DNA from: Thalassotalea atypica
Lineage (GTDB): Bacteria; Pseudomonadota; Gammaproteobacteria; Enterobacterales; Alteromonadaceae
DNA length: 64,000 nt
Assembly (NCBI RefSeq): GCF_030295975.1
Contig: NZ_AP027364.1
Span: forward strand, 930,001 to 994,000
Direction: 5' to 3'
The notes under the pieces are model-generated. The model made no database searches and was not told where the DNA came from. It saw nothing but the letters and a program-made list of their open reading frames with translations. The first letter of the stretch is position 1. Every line of letters begins with the position of its first letter. Of this stretch, positions 1-8,116 are shown piece after piece. The position numbers and the translations under genes are program-made.

Positions 1-630
1 TACAGTTTATATACGCAAAAATGGCAAAAACGAGTGGATACCTTTTGGCAAGGTACACAAGACGGAATTGCTTTTGACTCCATCAATAGAATGCTTGCTA
101 GTGCAATGCCTTATGTGATTAAAAATAGTCAGAAAAAGGCAGAGATTTACTTCAAAGCAAGTAGTGAAGAAATAGAGTGGGTTACGGCTTCTGCTATTTT
201 TTCTCAAGATGCTGCATTAGTTAACATCAGTGTTGTTCAAGATGGAAATCTTAGTAAGCTGATTTATAAAGAAAAGCCGATGCAAAATTTTGTGTTAATA
301 AACGAGAATCAAATTAACACTGAAGCACCGGAATTCTGGGTCTACCAAGTGACCCTGTTATCAGATATAAAGACAATCAATTTTAGTTTTTACGGTTGGC
401 AGTCATTTGAAGAAGCACTGATGTTTGTCAATGAAGAAACCAATATTGACCCTCGTAATCAGCCTGAAAGAGCCTGGTACTCAACTCATCAACCACAAAT
501 TAAAAGAATTCTGCCAGAGCAAATACAAATAACAGTGCAGCAGATTGCTCAGTTACATGAATTTAATGTCCAACTGCCTGTGGCTACTATTTATGCGTTA
601 ATGTCACATATCAGAAAGGATATAGACTAA
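1..630 (+). CDS. gspJ: Type II secretion minor pseudopilin GspJ, 5' truncated by window edge
   Basis: This is the C-terminal part of a GspJ-like minor pseudopilin, which with GspI and GspK would form the tip of the periplasmic pseudopilus. The reading frame is open to base 1, so the GTG at 34 is probably internal and the prepilin-peptidase site and N-terminal helix lie outside the window. The visible part fits the GspJ globular domain: a beta-rich body, an aromatic stretch (INFSFYGWQSF), then the late Trp and LPEQIQITV motif typical of the family. The identity rests mainly on position directly before an unmistakable gspK, which it overlaps by one base (TAATG). The sequence alone is divergent, so another pseudopilin is possible but unlikely. 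Confidence 0.72.
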   Translation, partial: YSLYTQKWQKRVDTFWQGTQDGIAFDSINRMLASAMPYVIKNSQKKAEIYFKASSEEIEWVTASAIFSQDAALVNISVVQDGNLSKLIYKEKPMQNFVLINENQINTEAPEFWVYQVTLLSDIKTINFSFYGWQSFEEALMFVNEETNIDPRNQPERAWYSTHQPQIKRILPEQIQITVQQIAQLHEFNVQLPVATIYALMSHIRKDID

Positions 631-1526
631 TGAAGAGAGTAAACCAAAAGGGCATTGCTTTAATTCAAGTGCTGATCATTTCAATCATATTGGCTATGTT
701 AGGCATATATATCAGCCAAACGGTTCGCTCTCAGATACACTCGGCTGGCGTTATGAAGCAAAGTCAGCAAGCTATTGCTGATTTAGAATCAGCTGAAGCT
801 GAGTTGTTGCACTATCTGGCAACGGAAAGTCGTTACCCATCTAAAACAGATGAAGGCATCAGGGCTCGATGGAATTTTTACGGCAAGCCATTTCTAATAA
901 ATGAACATGTCATAGCAACCATTCAAGATGTATCAAGCTTGTTAAGCATTAATCATGTTAATCGTAGATTGGCAGAAAACTTATTTTATCGATTAGGTAA
1001 AGAGAATGAGCCTGTCCGAATATTCTTGGACTCGCTGGCTGACTGGAAAGACAAAGACGACTTAACTCATCTAAACGGTGCAGAGTCGAGCTACTATGAA
1101 AAGACGTTAGGTTATGGACCAAGAAATTCATATCTGCAATCTTTTGCTGAAATTAGTCATATCAAACAAGGGGATTTGTTAACTAATCATCAATGGAAAC
1201 AATATTTTTCACTTTCCTTAGGAACATCTTTTAACCCACTAAATGCGCCTGAACACCTGCTTAGCGCCTACTTAGATGATGTACAAGCATTTCAACAAGT
1301 CGTCGAATTAAGAGAGAATAAAGAATTAAATGGGTTTGCTTTCTTTCAAGCGACTGGTATTGACGAGGATGATTTTATATCATTCCGTACTGGGCGAGTT
1401 TTTAACATTAAGTTAGAAACAGCAAATAACGAAAACTATTTAAACAAAAGTATGACGGTAGAGGTTCGCGCGAACTCAAAAAAACGCCCCATTCTAATGA
1501 CAAATATAACTTGGAATAACTCGTGA
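630..1526 (+). CDS. gspK: Type II secretion minor pseudopilin GspK
   Basis: The 298-residue product is a GspK pseudopilin. It starts with a short basic leader and a prepilin-peptidase site (QKG followed by IALIQVLIIS). Position 5 of the mature helix is Gln and not Glu, as is usual for GspK, which caps the pseudopilus tip. Residues about 100-190 carry the GspK-type helical region: a Ser-Leu-Leu-Ser-Ile-Asn segment, an LADWKDKDD segment, an NGAESSYYE segment and a closing FAEISHIKQG. The length is close to the family norm of roughly 300. The gene overlaps gspJ by one base and the next gene by four (GTGA), indicating tight translational coupling. Confidence 0.88.
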   Translation: MKRVNQKGIALIQVLIISIILAMLGIYISQTVRSQIHSAGVMKQSQQAIADLESAEAELLHYLATESRYPSKTDEGIRARWNFYGKPFLINEHVIATIQDVSSLLSINHVNRRLAENLFYRLGKENEPVRIFLDSLADWKDKDDLTHLNGAESSYYEKTLGYGPRNSYLQSFAEISHIKQGDLLTNHQWKQYFSLSLGTSFNPLNAPEHLLSAYLDDVQAFQQVVELRENKELNGFAFFQATGIDEDDFISFRTGRVFNIKLETANNENYLNKSMTVEVRANSKKRPILMTNITWNNS

Positions 1527-2623
1527 ATTTCGAAGTACTAAATCAAATTCCATTGCTGCAACAGCAACTTAACAAAAGAATAGCTTATTATTCTAACTCG
1601 CTATTAGCGTTAGAAGAAAACAAATTTGAAGCTGTTGAAAATGATAAAAAACGTATTGTCATTGTTGCTAAAACTCATTACAGCGAACGTTGGCAAGCTT
1701 TTTCAGCTATCAATAAATCGGAGCTGAATAAGTTACTTTCTTTAAAAAAGCAATCAACAGAACTCAATAACAGTATTTTTCAAATTATTGAAAACAAAAA
1801 TATCGACGGCTTTGATGTTAAAACTATAGAATTTTCCCCTGAACTGATGGCTAAACTTGGCACAGCCAATATTTATGTTCCTGAAACAGAGTTGTTTCAT
1901 CAAGGATTCGATTCTATTTTGGAAATAGAGACGCCTATAGGTACTTTGTTTAGCTCTGCCACAGGTAACAAAGTGAATAGCGCGTATGCCAAAGGTATTG
2001 TTGCGAATATAGAAACGTATCGATTGAGTGCTGGCTTACCAAGTGATAAATCAGTAAATAAAATATCAACAGATGAATTTCCTCAGTTCTTGCAAAGTTG
2101 TTTGCACAAGTTACCGCTGAAAGAGTTTCCAAAAAAAGCCTTAATTAGCCCTAAAGAATGGATTAACCTAGAGAAATTACATTGGTTATATGCTGCTCCG
2201 TTATTAACTGCACTTGTCTTTTATGTATTAACTAATAGTTATTTGGCATTTAACATTTATAGCCAAGAAGCTTCTCTTGGTGCGGAAGGTGACCGAGTGT
2301 CTAATGTGCTTATGCAAAAGCAAGAAATTGATACAAAGCGCGCCTTACTTAATCAATTATCAACTGAACTTGCAGATCAAAAAATAGCACATAACAATTG
2401 GGATATTGTTTATCAAATTGTAGAGGAAGGTGCTACGTTAACCCGAATTACTTATAAAAAAGGTGAATTAACTGTTAGAGGTAAAACTGATAAGGCATCA
2501 ACTTTACTGGCAATGATTGCCGAACACCAAGGAGTGGCGTCAGCAAGCTTCAAAGGCTCCGTTAGGAAGTCAGGTAATCAAGAGAGTTTTGTCATCAATA
2601 TTATTCCCAAGGAGTCAGTATGA
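1523..2623 (+). CDS. GspL/PilN-like inner-membrane assembly protein of the T2SS
   Basis: The 366-residue protein has an N-terminal part of about 215 residues predicted to be cytoplasmic, one membrane segment at about 219-242 (LHWLYAAPLLTALVFYVL), a helical linker, and a C-terminal domain ending in two beta-rich segments (LTRITYKKGELTVRG and ESFVINII). This is the layout of GspL, or of PilM/PilN combined: an assembly-platform subunit that couples the cytoplasmic ATPase to the pseudopilus. Gene position between gspK and a GspM-like gene supports GspL. Sequence resemblance to classical GspL is weak, so the symbol is withheld. It starts with GTG inside the gspK stop (GTGA). Confidence 0.68.
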   Translation: MNFEVLNQIPLLQQQLNKRIAYYSNSLLALEENKFEAVENDKKRIVIVAKTHYSERWQAFSAINKSELNKLLSLKKQSTELNNSIFQIIENKNIDGFDVKTIEFSPELMAKLGTANIYVPETELFHQGFDSILEIETPIGTLFSSATGNKVNSAYAKGIVANIETYRLSAGLPSDKSVNKISTDEFPQFLQSCLHKLPLKEFPKKALISPKEWINLEKLHWLYAAPLLTALVFYVLTNSYLAFNIYSQEASLGAEGDRVSNVLMQKQEIDTKRALLNQLSTELADQKIAHNNWDIVYQIVEEGATLTRITYKKGELTVRGKTDKASTLLAMIAEHQGVASASFKGSVRKSGNQESFVINIIPKESV

Positions 2624-3186
2624 GTAAATTGACTCAAGAGCTAACGCAGTACAAACATTATTTGATACTGCTTTGTGCATTAATTGTTGCTAATTATATA
2701 GTTGTCCCTCTGAGCGATTGGCAAACAGAGCAGCAGCAGACTTACACTTTACTTGATAAGAAAAGTGATAAGATCAGTTCATTATTAAATAACCAACAAG
2801 AATTTGGTAATCAGCTTGCTTTGGTAAATGAAGAAGTAAAGCAAATAGCGTCTTTTAATTATACGCAACAGGATGAAGCCAAATTCAAACTTACCGCCCA
2901 ATCGAATATAGAAAAGATATTATCAGAGTCAGGCTGTTCCGTAGACAGAATTGGTTTTAAAGGTAATACCATAGTTGATGAAAGATTATCTAAATGGCGA
3001 ATCGAACTGCGTTTTAAAGGCGATGCTGTGTGCCTAACAAAAACAACGCGAGCAATTGAAACGGCTAAACCTTTATTTAATATTGAAGATTTCAACTTCA
3101 ATCATAGAAATTTTGACATTGATGCCAAGGGTTCATTTAATGCTGTAATGAATATAAACGCATGGCACTTAAAGGGAGGTGTATAG
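2620..3186 (+). CDS. GspM/PilO-like inner-membrane assembly protein of the T2SS
   Basis: The 188-residue protein has a short cytoplasmic tail, one membrane helix at about 14-32 (YLILLCALIVANYIVVPL), a coiled-coil-prone Gln-rich stretch at about 37-80, and a C-terminal ferredoxin-like domain. That is the GspM/PilO plan, a partner of GspL in the assembly platform. Two cysteines (in ESGCSVD and DAVCLTK) could form a periplasmic disulfide. The gene overlaps its upstream neighbour by ATGA and is followed by a strong GGAGG that serves the next gene. The family call rests on architecture and operon position. Confidence 0.66.
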   Translation: MSKLTQELTQYKHYLILLCALIVANYIVVPLSDWQTEQQQTYTLLDKKSDKISSLLNNQQEFGNQLALVNEEVKQIASFNYTQQDEAKFKLTAQSNIEKILSESGCSVDRIGFKGNTIVDERLSKWRIELRFKGDAVCLTKTTRAIETAKPLFNIEDFNFNHRNFDIDAKGSFNAVMNINAWHLKGGV

Positions 3187-3190
3187 CCCT

Positions 3191-3655
3191 ATGCGAGTAC
3201 TTCCGTTAATATTGTCTTTACTGACATTTACGTATTTAGCGAGTGATTATTTTGAATTTGCAGATGCCCAAGCTCAAAATTCGGCTGCGCAAGTTAACGT
3301 TAAACCATACCAACCCAAAACACTTGCAAAAGAGCCGTTAGCTGCCGAGCAATCTTGGCTGGCTAAAAAACTCGAACGAGCAGAAAAAAACGCACCTAAA
3401 AAGGTAGAGAAAGTTGCGGCAACATCACAGCAAGTTTTAGCTTTGGGCGATCAAGAATACATTTTATACGGCATTTTTAATGACCCTCAAAAACCTTTTA
3501 TCTTATTGAAAGGCGAATCAGGTAATATGGTCAGATTAGCCAAAGGTGACAAACTAGGGCAAGATGCTACGCTAGTCGACTTAAAATCGAACAAAATTAG
3601 CTTTGATCGCAATAGCGAACTAATTGAATTTAAACTATTTGAACGTAAGAAATAA
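3191..3655 (+). CDS. GspC/PilP-like secretin-contacting protein of the T2SS
   Basis: The product of about 154 residues has one N-terminal membrane segment (VLPLILSLLTFTYLA), a Pro/Ala/Lys-rich linker, and a small beta domain at about 90-150 (YILYGIFND, PFILLKGESG). This domain resembles the HR domain of GspC or the equivalent in PilP, which binds the secretin N0 domain. I chose ATG 3191 over the in-frame GTG at 3179 because a GGAGG at 3175-3179 sits 11 bases before the ATG but would overlap the GTG. In classical operons gspC is the first gene; here it follows the M-like gene and directly precedes gspD, with a TAATG overlap. Confidence 0.65.
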   Translation: MRVLPLILSLLTFTYLASDYFEFADAQAQNSAAQVNVKPYQPKTLAKEPLAAEQSWLAKKLERAEKNAPKKVEKVAATSQQVLALGDQEYILYGIFNDPQKPFILLKGESGNMVRLAKGDKLGQDATLVDLKSNKISFDRNSELIEFKLFERKK

Positions 3656-5757
3656 TGCACTCACAATACAAGCAAAAATTAAATAAGCATAAATTAGCAC
3701 TCGTTATCTCATCAATGTTTGCCTTGTCAGGTTGTGCATCACTAATGGAACCTGACAGCCCAATACAATCAAATGAGATGAATTTAAAAAAATCTTATTT
3801 AGAATCTGAAGGTGGTCAACCTAAAACGAATGACCAAGTGAATGGTCAAGAATTTAATGAAGCAGGTGAGTTTGTTCGTTTAAATAATTTAAGTGACAAT
3901 AAAAATAACCTAAAGCTTGAAATTGATTTATCTAAACAATTTAGTGATAACGCTGAATTTCAAGTTTCTGTAAATGAATTACCGCTCAATGATTTTCTAC
4001 ATTACGTATTAGGTGATTTACTTAACGTATCGTATTTAATTGAGCCAAGCGTTAAAAACAATACAACCCCAGTTACCCTAGAGCTTAAAGAAAAGGTCTC
4101 AGGTAAAAAACTCTTTCAACTAGTACAGCAAATATTGGCGCAAAATACCATTAATGTTGCTATTAATGATGATGTATTTTTTATTCACCCGCTTAACAAA
4201 CAAGGTAGTCGTTCTGATACCGCATTTGGTTATGGTTCAAGCAAAAAAGATGTCCCTAATGTATCTGGCGATATTCTCCAATTAGTACCAGCTAAATACG
4301 GTGTGAGTGTAGGTCTAAGGAACACATTAACTTCCTTAGTTGATGCTACAGTAACAATAGATCCAACGCAGGGTTTAGTCACTATTAAAGGTAAACGCCC
4401 ACAAGTTGTAAGAGCAATAGAATTACTTAAACTGCTTGAAAGCAAAGCAATGCTCAATAAAGCCATAGCTATGCTAAGCTTTCAGTACATTGACTCCGAA
4501 ACATTCATTGAAAAAGTTACAAGCCTATTGCAAGAAGAAGGGGTTATCTCTAAAAGTACCCGTGCCCCTGTAACCAATTTACAATTTATTCCAATCGAGC
4601 ATTTAGGTAAGGTTGTCGTTTTTGCCAGTGCGGATGAAATATTGGATAGGGTTGAATACTGGGCCGATATCCTAGACAAACCAAGAAAGGGCTCTGAGCA
4701 ATCGTTTTATACCTACCACCCTAGATATGCTAGGGCTTCTGATCTAGGGGAAAGCTTAACTCCGCTTATTTCTTCAACAACAAATAAGTCATTTTCAAGA
4801 AACACTACAACAAACCTGAGCAATAGTGCTTCAGGAAATACTCAACAGAATAATCGCTCATCATCTACAAATGCCACACAAAGTACGCAAGCCATTGAAG
4901 GCGAAAACATGCGTATGGTGGTAGATTCTCGCTCAAACTCGTTAATTTTTTATTCAACGGGTAAACATTATCAAGAGCTGCAACCCATTATTCGTAAGCT
5001 TGATGTTATGCCTAAGCAAGTGATGCTTGAAGTAGTGATTGCGGAAGTTACCCTTACAGGAAGTTTTGCGAAAGGCGTTGAGTACGCAATCAAAAGTGGC
5101 CCAAGCGGAAGTACGACTGAAAGTTTCAACTATAACGGTGAATCAGGATTTAGTTATTCTGTAGTAGGACTTGATGGCAGCATTAATATAAATTTAAATC
5201 AAAAAGATGGCCTAGTAAATGTACTGTCTCGGCCAACCTTGCTAGTGCGGGATGGGGTAGATGCTACAATTAGCGTCGGCGATGATGTGCCAACAGTAGG
5301 AAGCACAACCGCAGACCCTATTAATGGCGACAGAGAAACCACGAATATTCAATACCGTAAAACAGGTATCGATTTAACCGTTACGCCAACAGTGAATGCA
5401 CAAGGGACTGTAATAATGACCATTTCTCAAAATATTTCGAATATTGCGGCGGATGGACTTTCTATTAGTGGTTCACCATCAATCTTCGAGCGTAAAGTAT
5501 CGACAGAAGTGGTAGCAGGTGACGGGCAAACAGTTATGTTAGGCGGCTTAATCAGTGAAAACCGTTCAAATAATGCTAACGCCATTCCAGGGTTAGGTGA
5601 CCTACCTTTACTAGGCCACCTTTTTAGAAGTGACTCAGAAACTACGTCTAAAACAGAGTTGGTAATTCTAGTGACACCCAAAATAGTGCATAACTTAGAC
5701 GACTGGAAGCGAGTACAAGACAGCTTTATTCAAGGCCTAGAAAATATTAACCTATAA
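3655..5757 (+). CDS. gspD: Type II secretion secretin GspD (lipoprotein)
   Basis: The 700-residue protein is the outer-membrane secretin through which folded substrates leave the periplasm. It begins with a lipoprotein signal (LSGC, Cys27) followed by Ala, which predicts outer-membrane sorting without a separate pilotin. Residues about 95-390 hold N0 and repeated N domains (for example LPLNDFLHYVLGDLL, ILQLVPAKYG, LVTIKGKRPQVVRAIELL). A Ser/Asn/Thr-rich insertion lies at about 375-420. The secretin core at about 420-680 includes VLSRPTLLVRDG and the hallmark IPGLGDLPLLGHLF. Most GspD proteins have an ordinary signal peptide, so the lipobox is a notable feature. It closes the visible operon. 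Confidence 0.9.
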   Translation: MHSQYKQKLNKHKLALVISSMFALSGCASLMEPDSPIQSNEMNLKKSYLESEGGQPKTNDQVNGQEFNEAGEFVRLNNLSDNKNNLKLEIDLSKQFSDNAEFQVSVNELPLNDFLHYVLGDLLNVSYLIEPSVKNNTTPVTLELKEKVSGKKLFQLVQQILAQNTINVAINDDVFFIHPLNKQGSRSDTAFGYGSSKKDVPNVSGDILQLVPAKYGVSVGLRNTLTSLVDATVTIDPTQGLVTIKGKRPQVVRAIELLKLLESKAMLNKAIAMLSFQYIDSETFIEKVTSLLQEEGVISKSTRAPVTNLQFIPIEHLGKVVVFASADEILDRVEYWADILDKPRKGSEQSFYTYHPRYARASDLGESLTPLISSTTNKSFSRNTTTNLSNSASGNTQQNNRSSSTNATQSTQAIEGENMRMVVDSRSNSLIFYSTGKHYQELQPIIRKLDVMPKQVMLEVVIAEVTLTGSFAKGVEYAIKSGPSGSTTESFNYNGESGFSYSVVGLDGSININLNQKDGLVNVLSRPTLLVRDGVDATISVGDDVPTVGSTTADPINGDRETTNIQYRKTGIDLTVTPTVNAQGTVIMTISQNISNIAADGLSISGSPSIFERKVSTEVVAGDGQTVMLGGLISENRSNNANAIPGLGDLPLLGHLFRSDSETTSKTELVILVTPKIVHNLDDWKRVQDSFIQGLENINL

Positions 5758-5794
5758 GCGCCGCTACTCTTTATTACGTCATACCAGCATACTA

Positions 5795-5863
5795 CGTCAT
5801 CCCCGCGAAAGCGGGGATCTCTATAATAACCTCCAGACGGCTCCTAACTGCGCGGGGATGACG
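5795..5863. repeat. REP-like GC-rich palindromic element
   Basis: Perfect 13-base inverted arms (CGTCATCCCCGCG at 5795-5807 and CGCGGGGATGACG at 5851-5863) flank a second hairpin (CCCCGC, GAAA, GCGGGG at 5801-5816). The GC-rich element stands out against A/T-rich surroundings and lies just past the gspD stop. Sequences of this type (GTCATCCCCGCG with a nearby complement) are dispersed intergenic repeats in many proteobacteria. Copy number elsewhere in this genome cannot be seen from one window. Confidence 0.65.
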
Positions 5864-5957
5864 CACTAAAGCGGTATCTAAACGCAGTACTAAAAACCAA
5901 TAAACAAGCTAACGAAATCCACATAAGTACTTTAAAACCAAGTCAGTTTTTTGACAC

Positions 5958-6002
5958 AAAGCAAAGGATTTAGAACAATTCTAATGTTTTTTGCTTTTTT
6001 TT
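5958..6002 (+). terminator. Probable Rho-independent terminator of the T2SS operon
   Basis: An outer 8-base stem (AAAGCAAA at 5958-5965 with TTTGCTTT at 5990-5997) encloses an internal loop and an inner 6-base stem (TTAGAA with TTCTAA, 5970-5984). It is followed directly by a T run to 6002. The stem is A/T-rich and the site is about 200 bases past gspD, so termination strength is uncertain. Confidence 0.45.
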
Positions 6003-6334
6003 GGTCACACCACTTGAAAACCACAAAAAGACAAAGTAACTTAGCATCGAAATGTAGCGAGTCGTCTGCAGATTGAAATATGGATGTTTAATAAAGTGAT
6101 TTGCTTGAAAATAACAACAAGATTAAAGATTTCAATTCTATAACACTTGTACTACTATTAATTCGCTATAAGTAGTAGCGCATCTGACTATTATTGGTTA
6201 AAATGCGCCGCATATAGTTATTGTTAAGAACAGTAAATATAAAGCACAAAAACGTTAAGTAAGCTAAATTAGCCTTGTTGATGTATTAATTGGTTGTTTA
6301 TTCAACAAAATATAAAAATAAGAAAGCTATTTAC

Positions 6335-6363
6335 TTGACTTTATTAGGGCTTTATCATTAAAT
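6335..6363 (+). promoter_or_regulatory. Sigma-70 type promoter of the S-layer-like gene
   Basis: TTGACT at 6335-6340 and TTAAAT at 6358-6363 are separated by exactly 17 bases, a good sigma-70 match placed about 100 bases before the ATG at 6465. Transcription would start near 6370, just ahead of the first leader hairpin. This is inferred from sequence match and spacing only. Confidence 0.55.
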
Positions 6364-6372
6364 TCGATTTGA

Positions 6373-6454
6373 TTCGGCTAAAACTCCCGCCGAAACAGGA
6401 AAAATATTGGCAATAGAGCTCATTACTCTATTGCTGGTTTCATGAAACTAGGAG
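6373..6454 (+). promoter_or_regulatory. Structured 5' leader and ribosome binding site of the S-layer-like mRNA
   Basis: Two short perfect hairpins follow the predicted transcription start: TTCGGC/GCCGAA (6373-6378 with 6389-6394) and CAATAGAG/CTCTATTG (6411-6418 with 6426-6433). A clear AGGAG at 6450-6454 sits ten bases before the ATG. A hairpin at the very 5' end of an mRNA commonly protects it from decay, and long stable leaders are known for S-layer genes in other bacteria. Stabilisation here is inference. Confidence 0.45.
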
Positions 6455-6464
6455 AAAGAAAATA

Positions 6465-7871
6465 ATGAAATTTTTCAAAAAAGCACTAGTAGCTTCTGCT
6501 ATCTTAGGTGCGTCAACTGTAGCAAATGCTGCTGATTTGACTGATGCAACAGTTGCTCACTCAGCTCAAGGTATTGAAGTGAATGGCGCAACAGCATCTA
6601 CAATTCGCGTAATCGTACGTGAACAGCTTGAAGCAGGTGATTTGATTACTTTTACCTTTGGTACAGGTGTTGATAAAACTGGTTTGGCAGCGCTAGCTGT
6701 TGATACACTTCCAGCTGCTGATGTTGCGAAAATTGATGTCAACTACGGTTCAGGTACATACACAGTGTCTGAGCATGCTTCTACTGACCTTTCAAAAGGT
6801 ATTTTAGTTTTAGAAGTTAACACAGGTGACCCAGTAACTAAAGATTCATCATTTGAACTTTATTTACCAGCTTCAGCTTTTGACGCAACTAAAGCATCTA
6901 CAGCTACAGCTACTTATTCAGCTAAATCAGGTCTAACTGGTGATGCTAAAGATACTTCAGGTGATAACACAGGTTTGTTCCTTGTTACTCAAGATCAATA
7001 TGCAGTTTCAGTAAAGTCTGATTTTGATGGTGTGGTAGAACGTTTGAATCAAGTAACATTTACTAAAAATGGTGACTTGTTTGCTAATGGTAGTAACTCT
7101 GCGTCTTTAGATGATGCAGTTTTAATTGATGTTACAGATAACCAGACGTTAGCTAGTAAAGTAACTGCTGCTACTACAACTTTAACTGTAGATGTAACTG
7201 GTAACTTCAAAGATTACGCTGCTAATATGGCTACTGCTGAAGCTTTCTTATTAAGCACAGCTGCAACACCTATTGCTTTAGCTGGTACTACAGCTACAGT
7301 TGCTAAAGTAAATGATACCACTGCTCGTGTAGTTGTATCTGCTGATAACTTTGCTGGTAACGTGTTAGGTGATTTTTACCTAGCTTTGACTAAGCCTGTG
7401 GCTGCAGGTAAAACTATTCCTGCTACTGAATTCTTAATGGATTCAAGTGTTGGTTTTGGTGGCGCTAAAGCATTCGTTACACAAACTGATGCTGATGCAG
7501 GTGAGTGGAAACTCGACGCAACTGTAATCACTGTACCTTACTTCCCTGTAGGTAAAGAAGGTACTTCATCTTCAATTCACTTCGCAAACAACAGCTCATC
7601 AGATGTTGATGTAATTGTTAGTGTAATTGATGCTGATGGAACTGACACTTACACTTCAATGGACTTAGGTAAAGACTTAGGTAAAAATGCTGTAACTAAA
7701 GTTAGCCAAGCTGAGTTAATTGCATTATTTGGTCTTCCAACTGATTCATTAACTAAGTTAAGCGTTACTTTTAACATCGATGCTAAAGAAGGCGATGTTA
7801 ATGCTTACGCATTCACTACAGATGACACTGGTCGTACTGAGATTTCTACTACTCAACAACACGGTCAATAA
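6465..7871 (+). CDS. Probable S-layer protein of the Slr4 type
   Basis: The 468-residue protein has a textbook signal peptide (positive MKFFKK, hydrophobic core, ANA at 20-22). The mature part is Ala/Thr/Val/Asp-rich and acidic, with no cysteine and one tryptophan, made of repeated beta-prone segments. Near residue 350 a VPYFPVGKEG motif opens a C-terminal domain (SSIHFANNSS, VDVIVSVIDADG). Codon choice is strongly biased towards GCT, GGT, ACT and GTT, as in very abundant proteins, and it has its own promoter, strong AGGAG and terminator. These traits match what I recall of Slr4, the S-layer and biofilm-matrix protein of Pseudoalteromonas tunicata, but I could not align them. The adjacent T2SS operon may export it. 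It could instead be another abundant secreted matrix protein. Confidence 0.6.
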   Translation: MKFFKKALVASAILGASTVANAADLTDATVAHSAQGIEVNGATASTIRVIVREQLEAGDLITFTFGTGVDKTGLAALAVDTLPAADVAKIDVNYGSGTYTVSEHASTDLSKGILVLEVNTGDPVTKDSSFELYLPASAFDATKASTATATYSAKSGLTGDAKDTSGDNTGLFLVTQDQYAVSVKSDFDGVVERLNQVTFTKNGDLFANGSNSASLDDAVLIDVTDNQTLASKVTAATTTLTVDVTGNFKDYAANMATAEAFLLSTAATPIALAGTTATVAKVNDTTARVVVSADNFAGNVLGDFYLALTKPVAAGKTIPATEFLMDSSVGFGGAKAFVTQTDADAGEWKLDATVITVPYFPVGKEGTSSSIHFANNSSSDVDVIVSVIDADGTDTYTSMDLGKDLGKNAVTKVSQAELIALFGLPTDSLTKLSVTFNIDAKEGDVNAYAFTTDDTGRTEISTTQQHGQ

Positions 7872-7900
7872 TCACTAGTTTATCTAGCGATATTTACTTT

Positions 7901-7928
7901 AAAAACCCAGCTTAGGCTGGGTTTTTTA
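7901..7928 (+). terminator. Rho-independent terminator after the S-layer-like gene
   Basis: CCCAGC (7906-7911), loop TTAG and GCTGGG (7916-7921) form a GC-rich stem extended by A/T pairs and followed by a T run to 7927. It lies 30 bases after the stop codon. Confidence 0.85.
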
Positions 7929-8116
7929 TTGCCTGAAAATTATTAAAGAGAAATGTATAGGTTATTATCAGCTAATCTGAATTACGCTATAACTCTTCTA
8001 TATACCTTGCAGCAATTTTTTTATATTATCGTCCTCACTATATCACCGAGAAATAATTCGGTTTAAAACCTTTAATCATTGGCTTATTGCCAAGACATTA
8101 TTTACGGAGAATTTTT

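Larger units (their letters stand above)
5758..6464 (+). other. Long intergenic region between gspD and the S-layer-like gene
   Basis: No convincing gene lies in this 707-base gap. It holds a REP-like palindrome (5795-5863), a probable terminator for the secretion operon (5958-6002), a separate inverted repeat with 7-base arms (TACTACT at 6150-6156 and AGTAGTA at 6171-6177), and near the end a strong promoter and structured leader for the downstream gene. The rest is A/T-rich and otherwise featureless to my eye. The unusually long upstream region fits a heavily expressed and separately regulated gene downstream. Confidence 0.7.

Noticed and set aside
4775-4920. Ser/Asn/Thr-rich stretch in the secretin as a frameshift or insertion scar
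   Set aside because: The frame is intact and such low-complexity loops are common between N domains and the secretin core.
1-5757. MSHA or type IV pilus biogenesis operon instead of T2SS
   Set aside because: The protein encoded at 630-1526 has clear GspK features (Gln at position 5, the LADWKDKDD and NGAE segments), which pilus operons lack.
5951-5979. TTGACA followed 17 bases later by AACAAT as a second promoter upstream of the S-layer-like gene
   Set aside because: The site overlaps the stem of a likely terminator, the -10 match is poor, and a much better promoter lies at 6335-6363.
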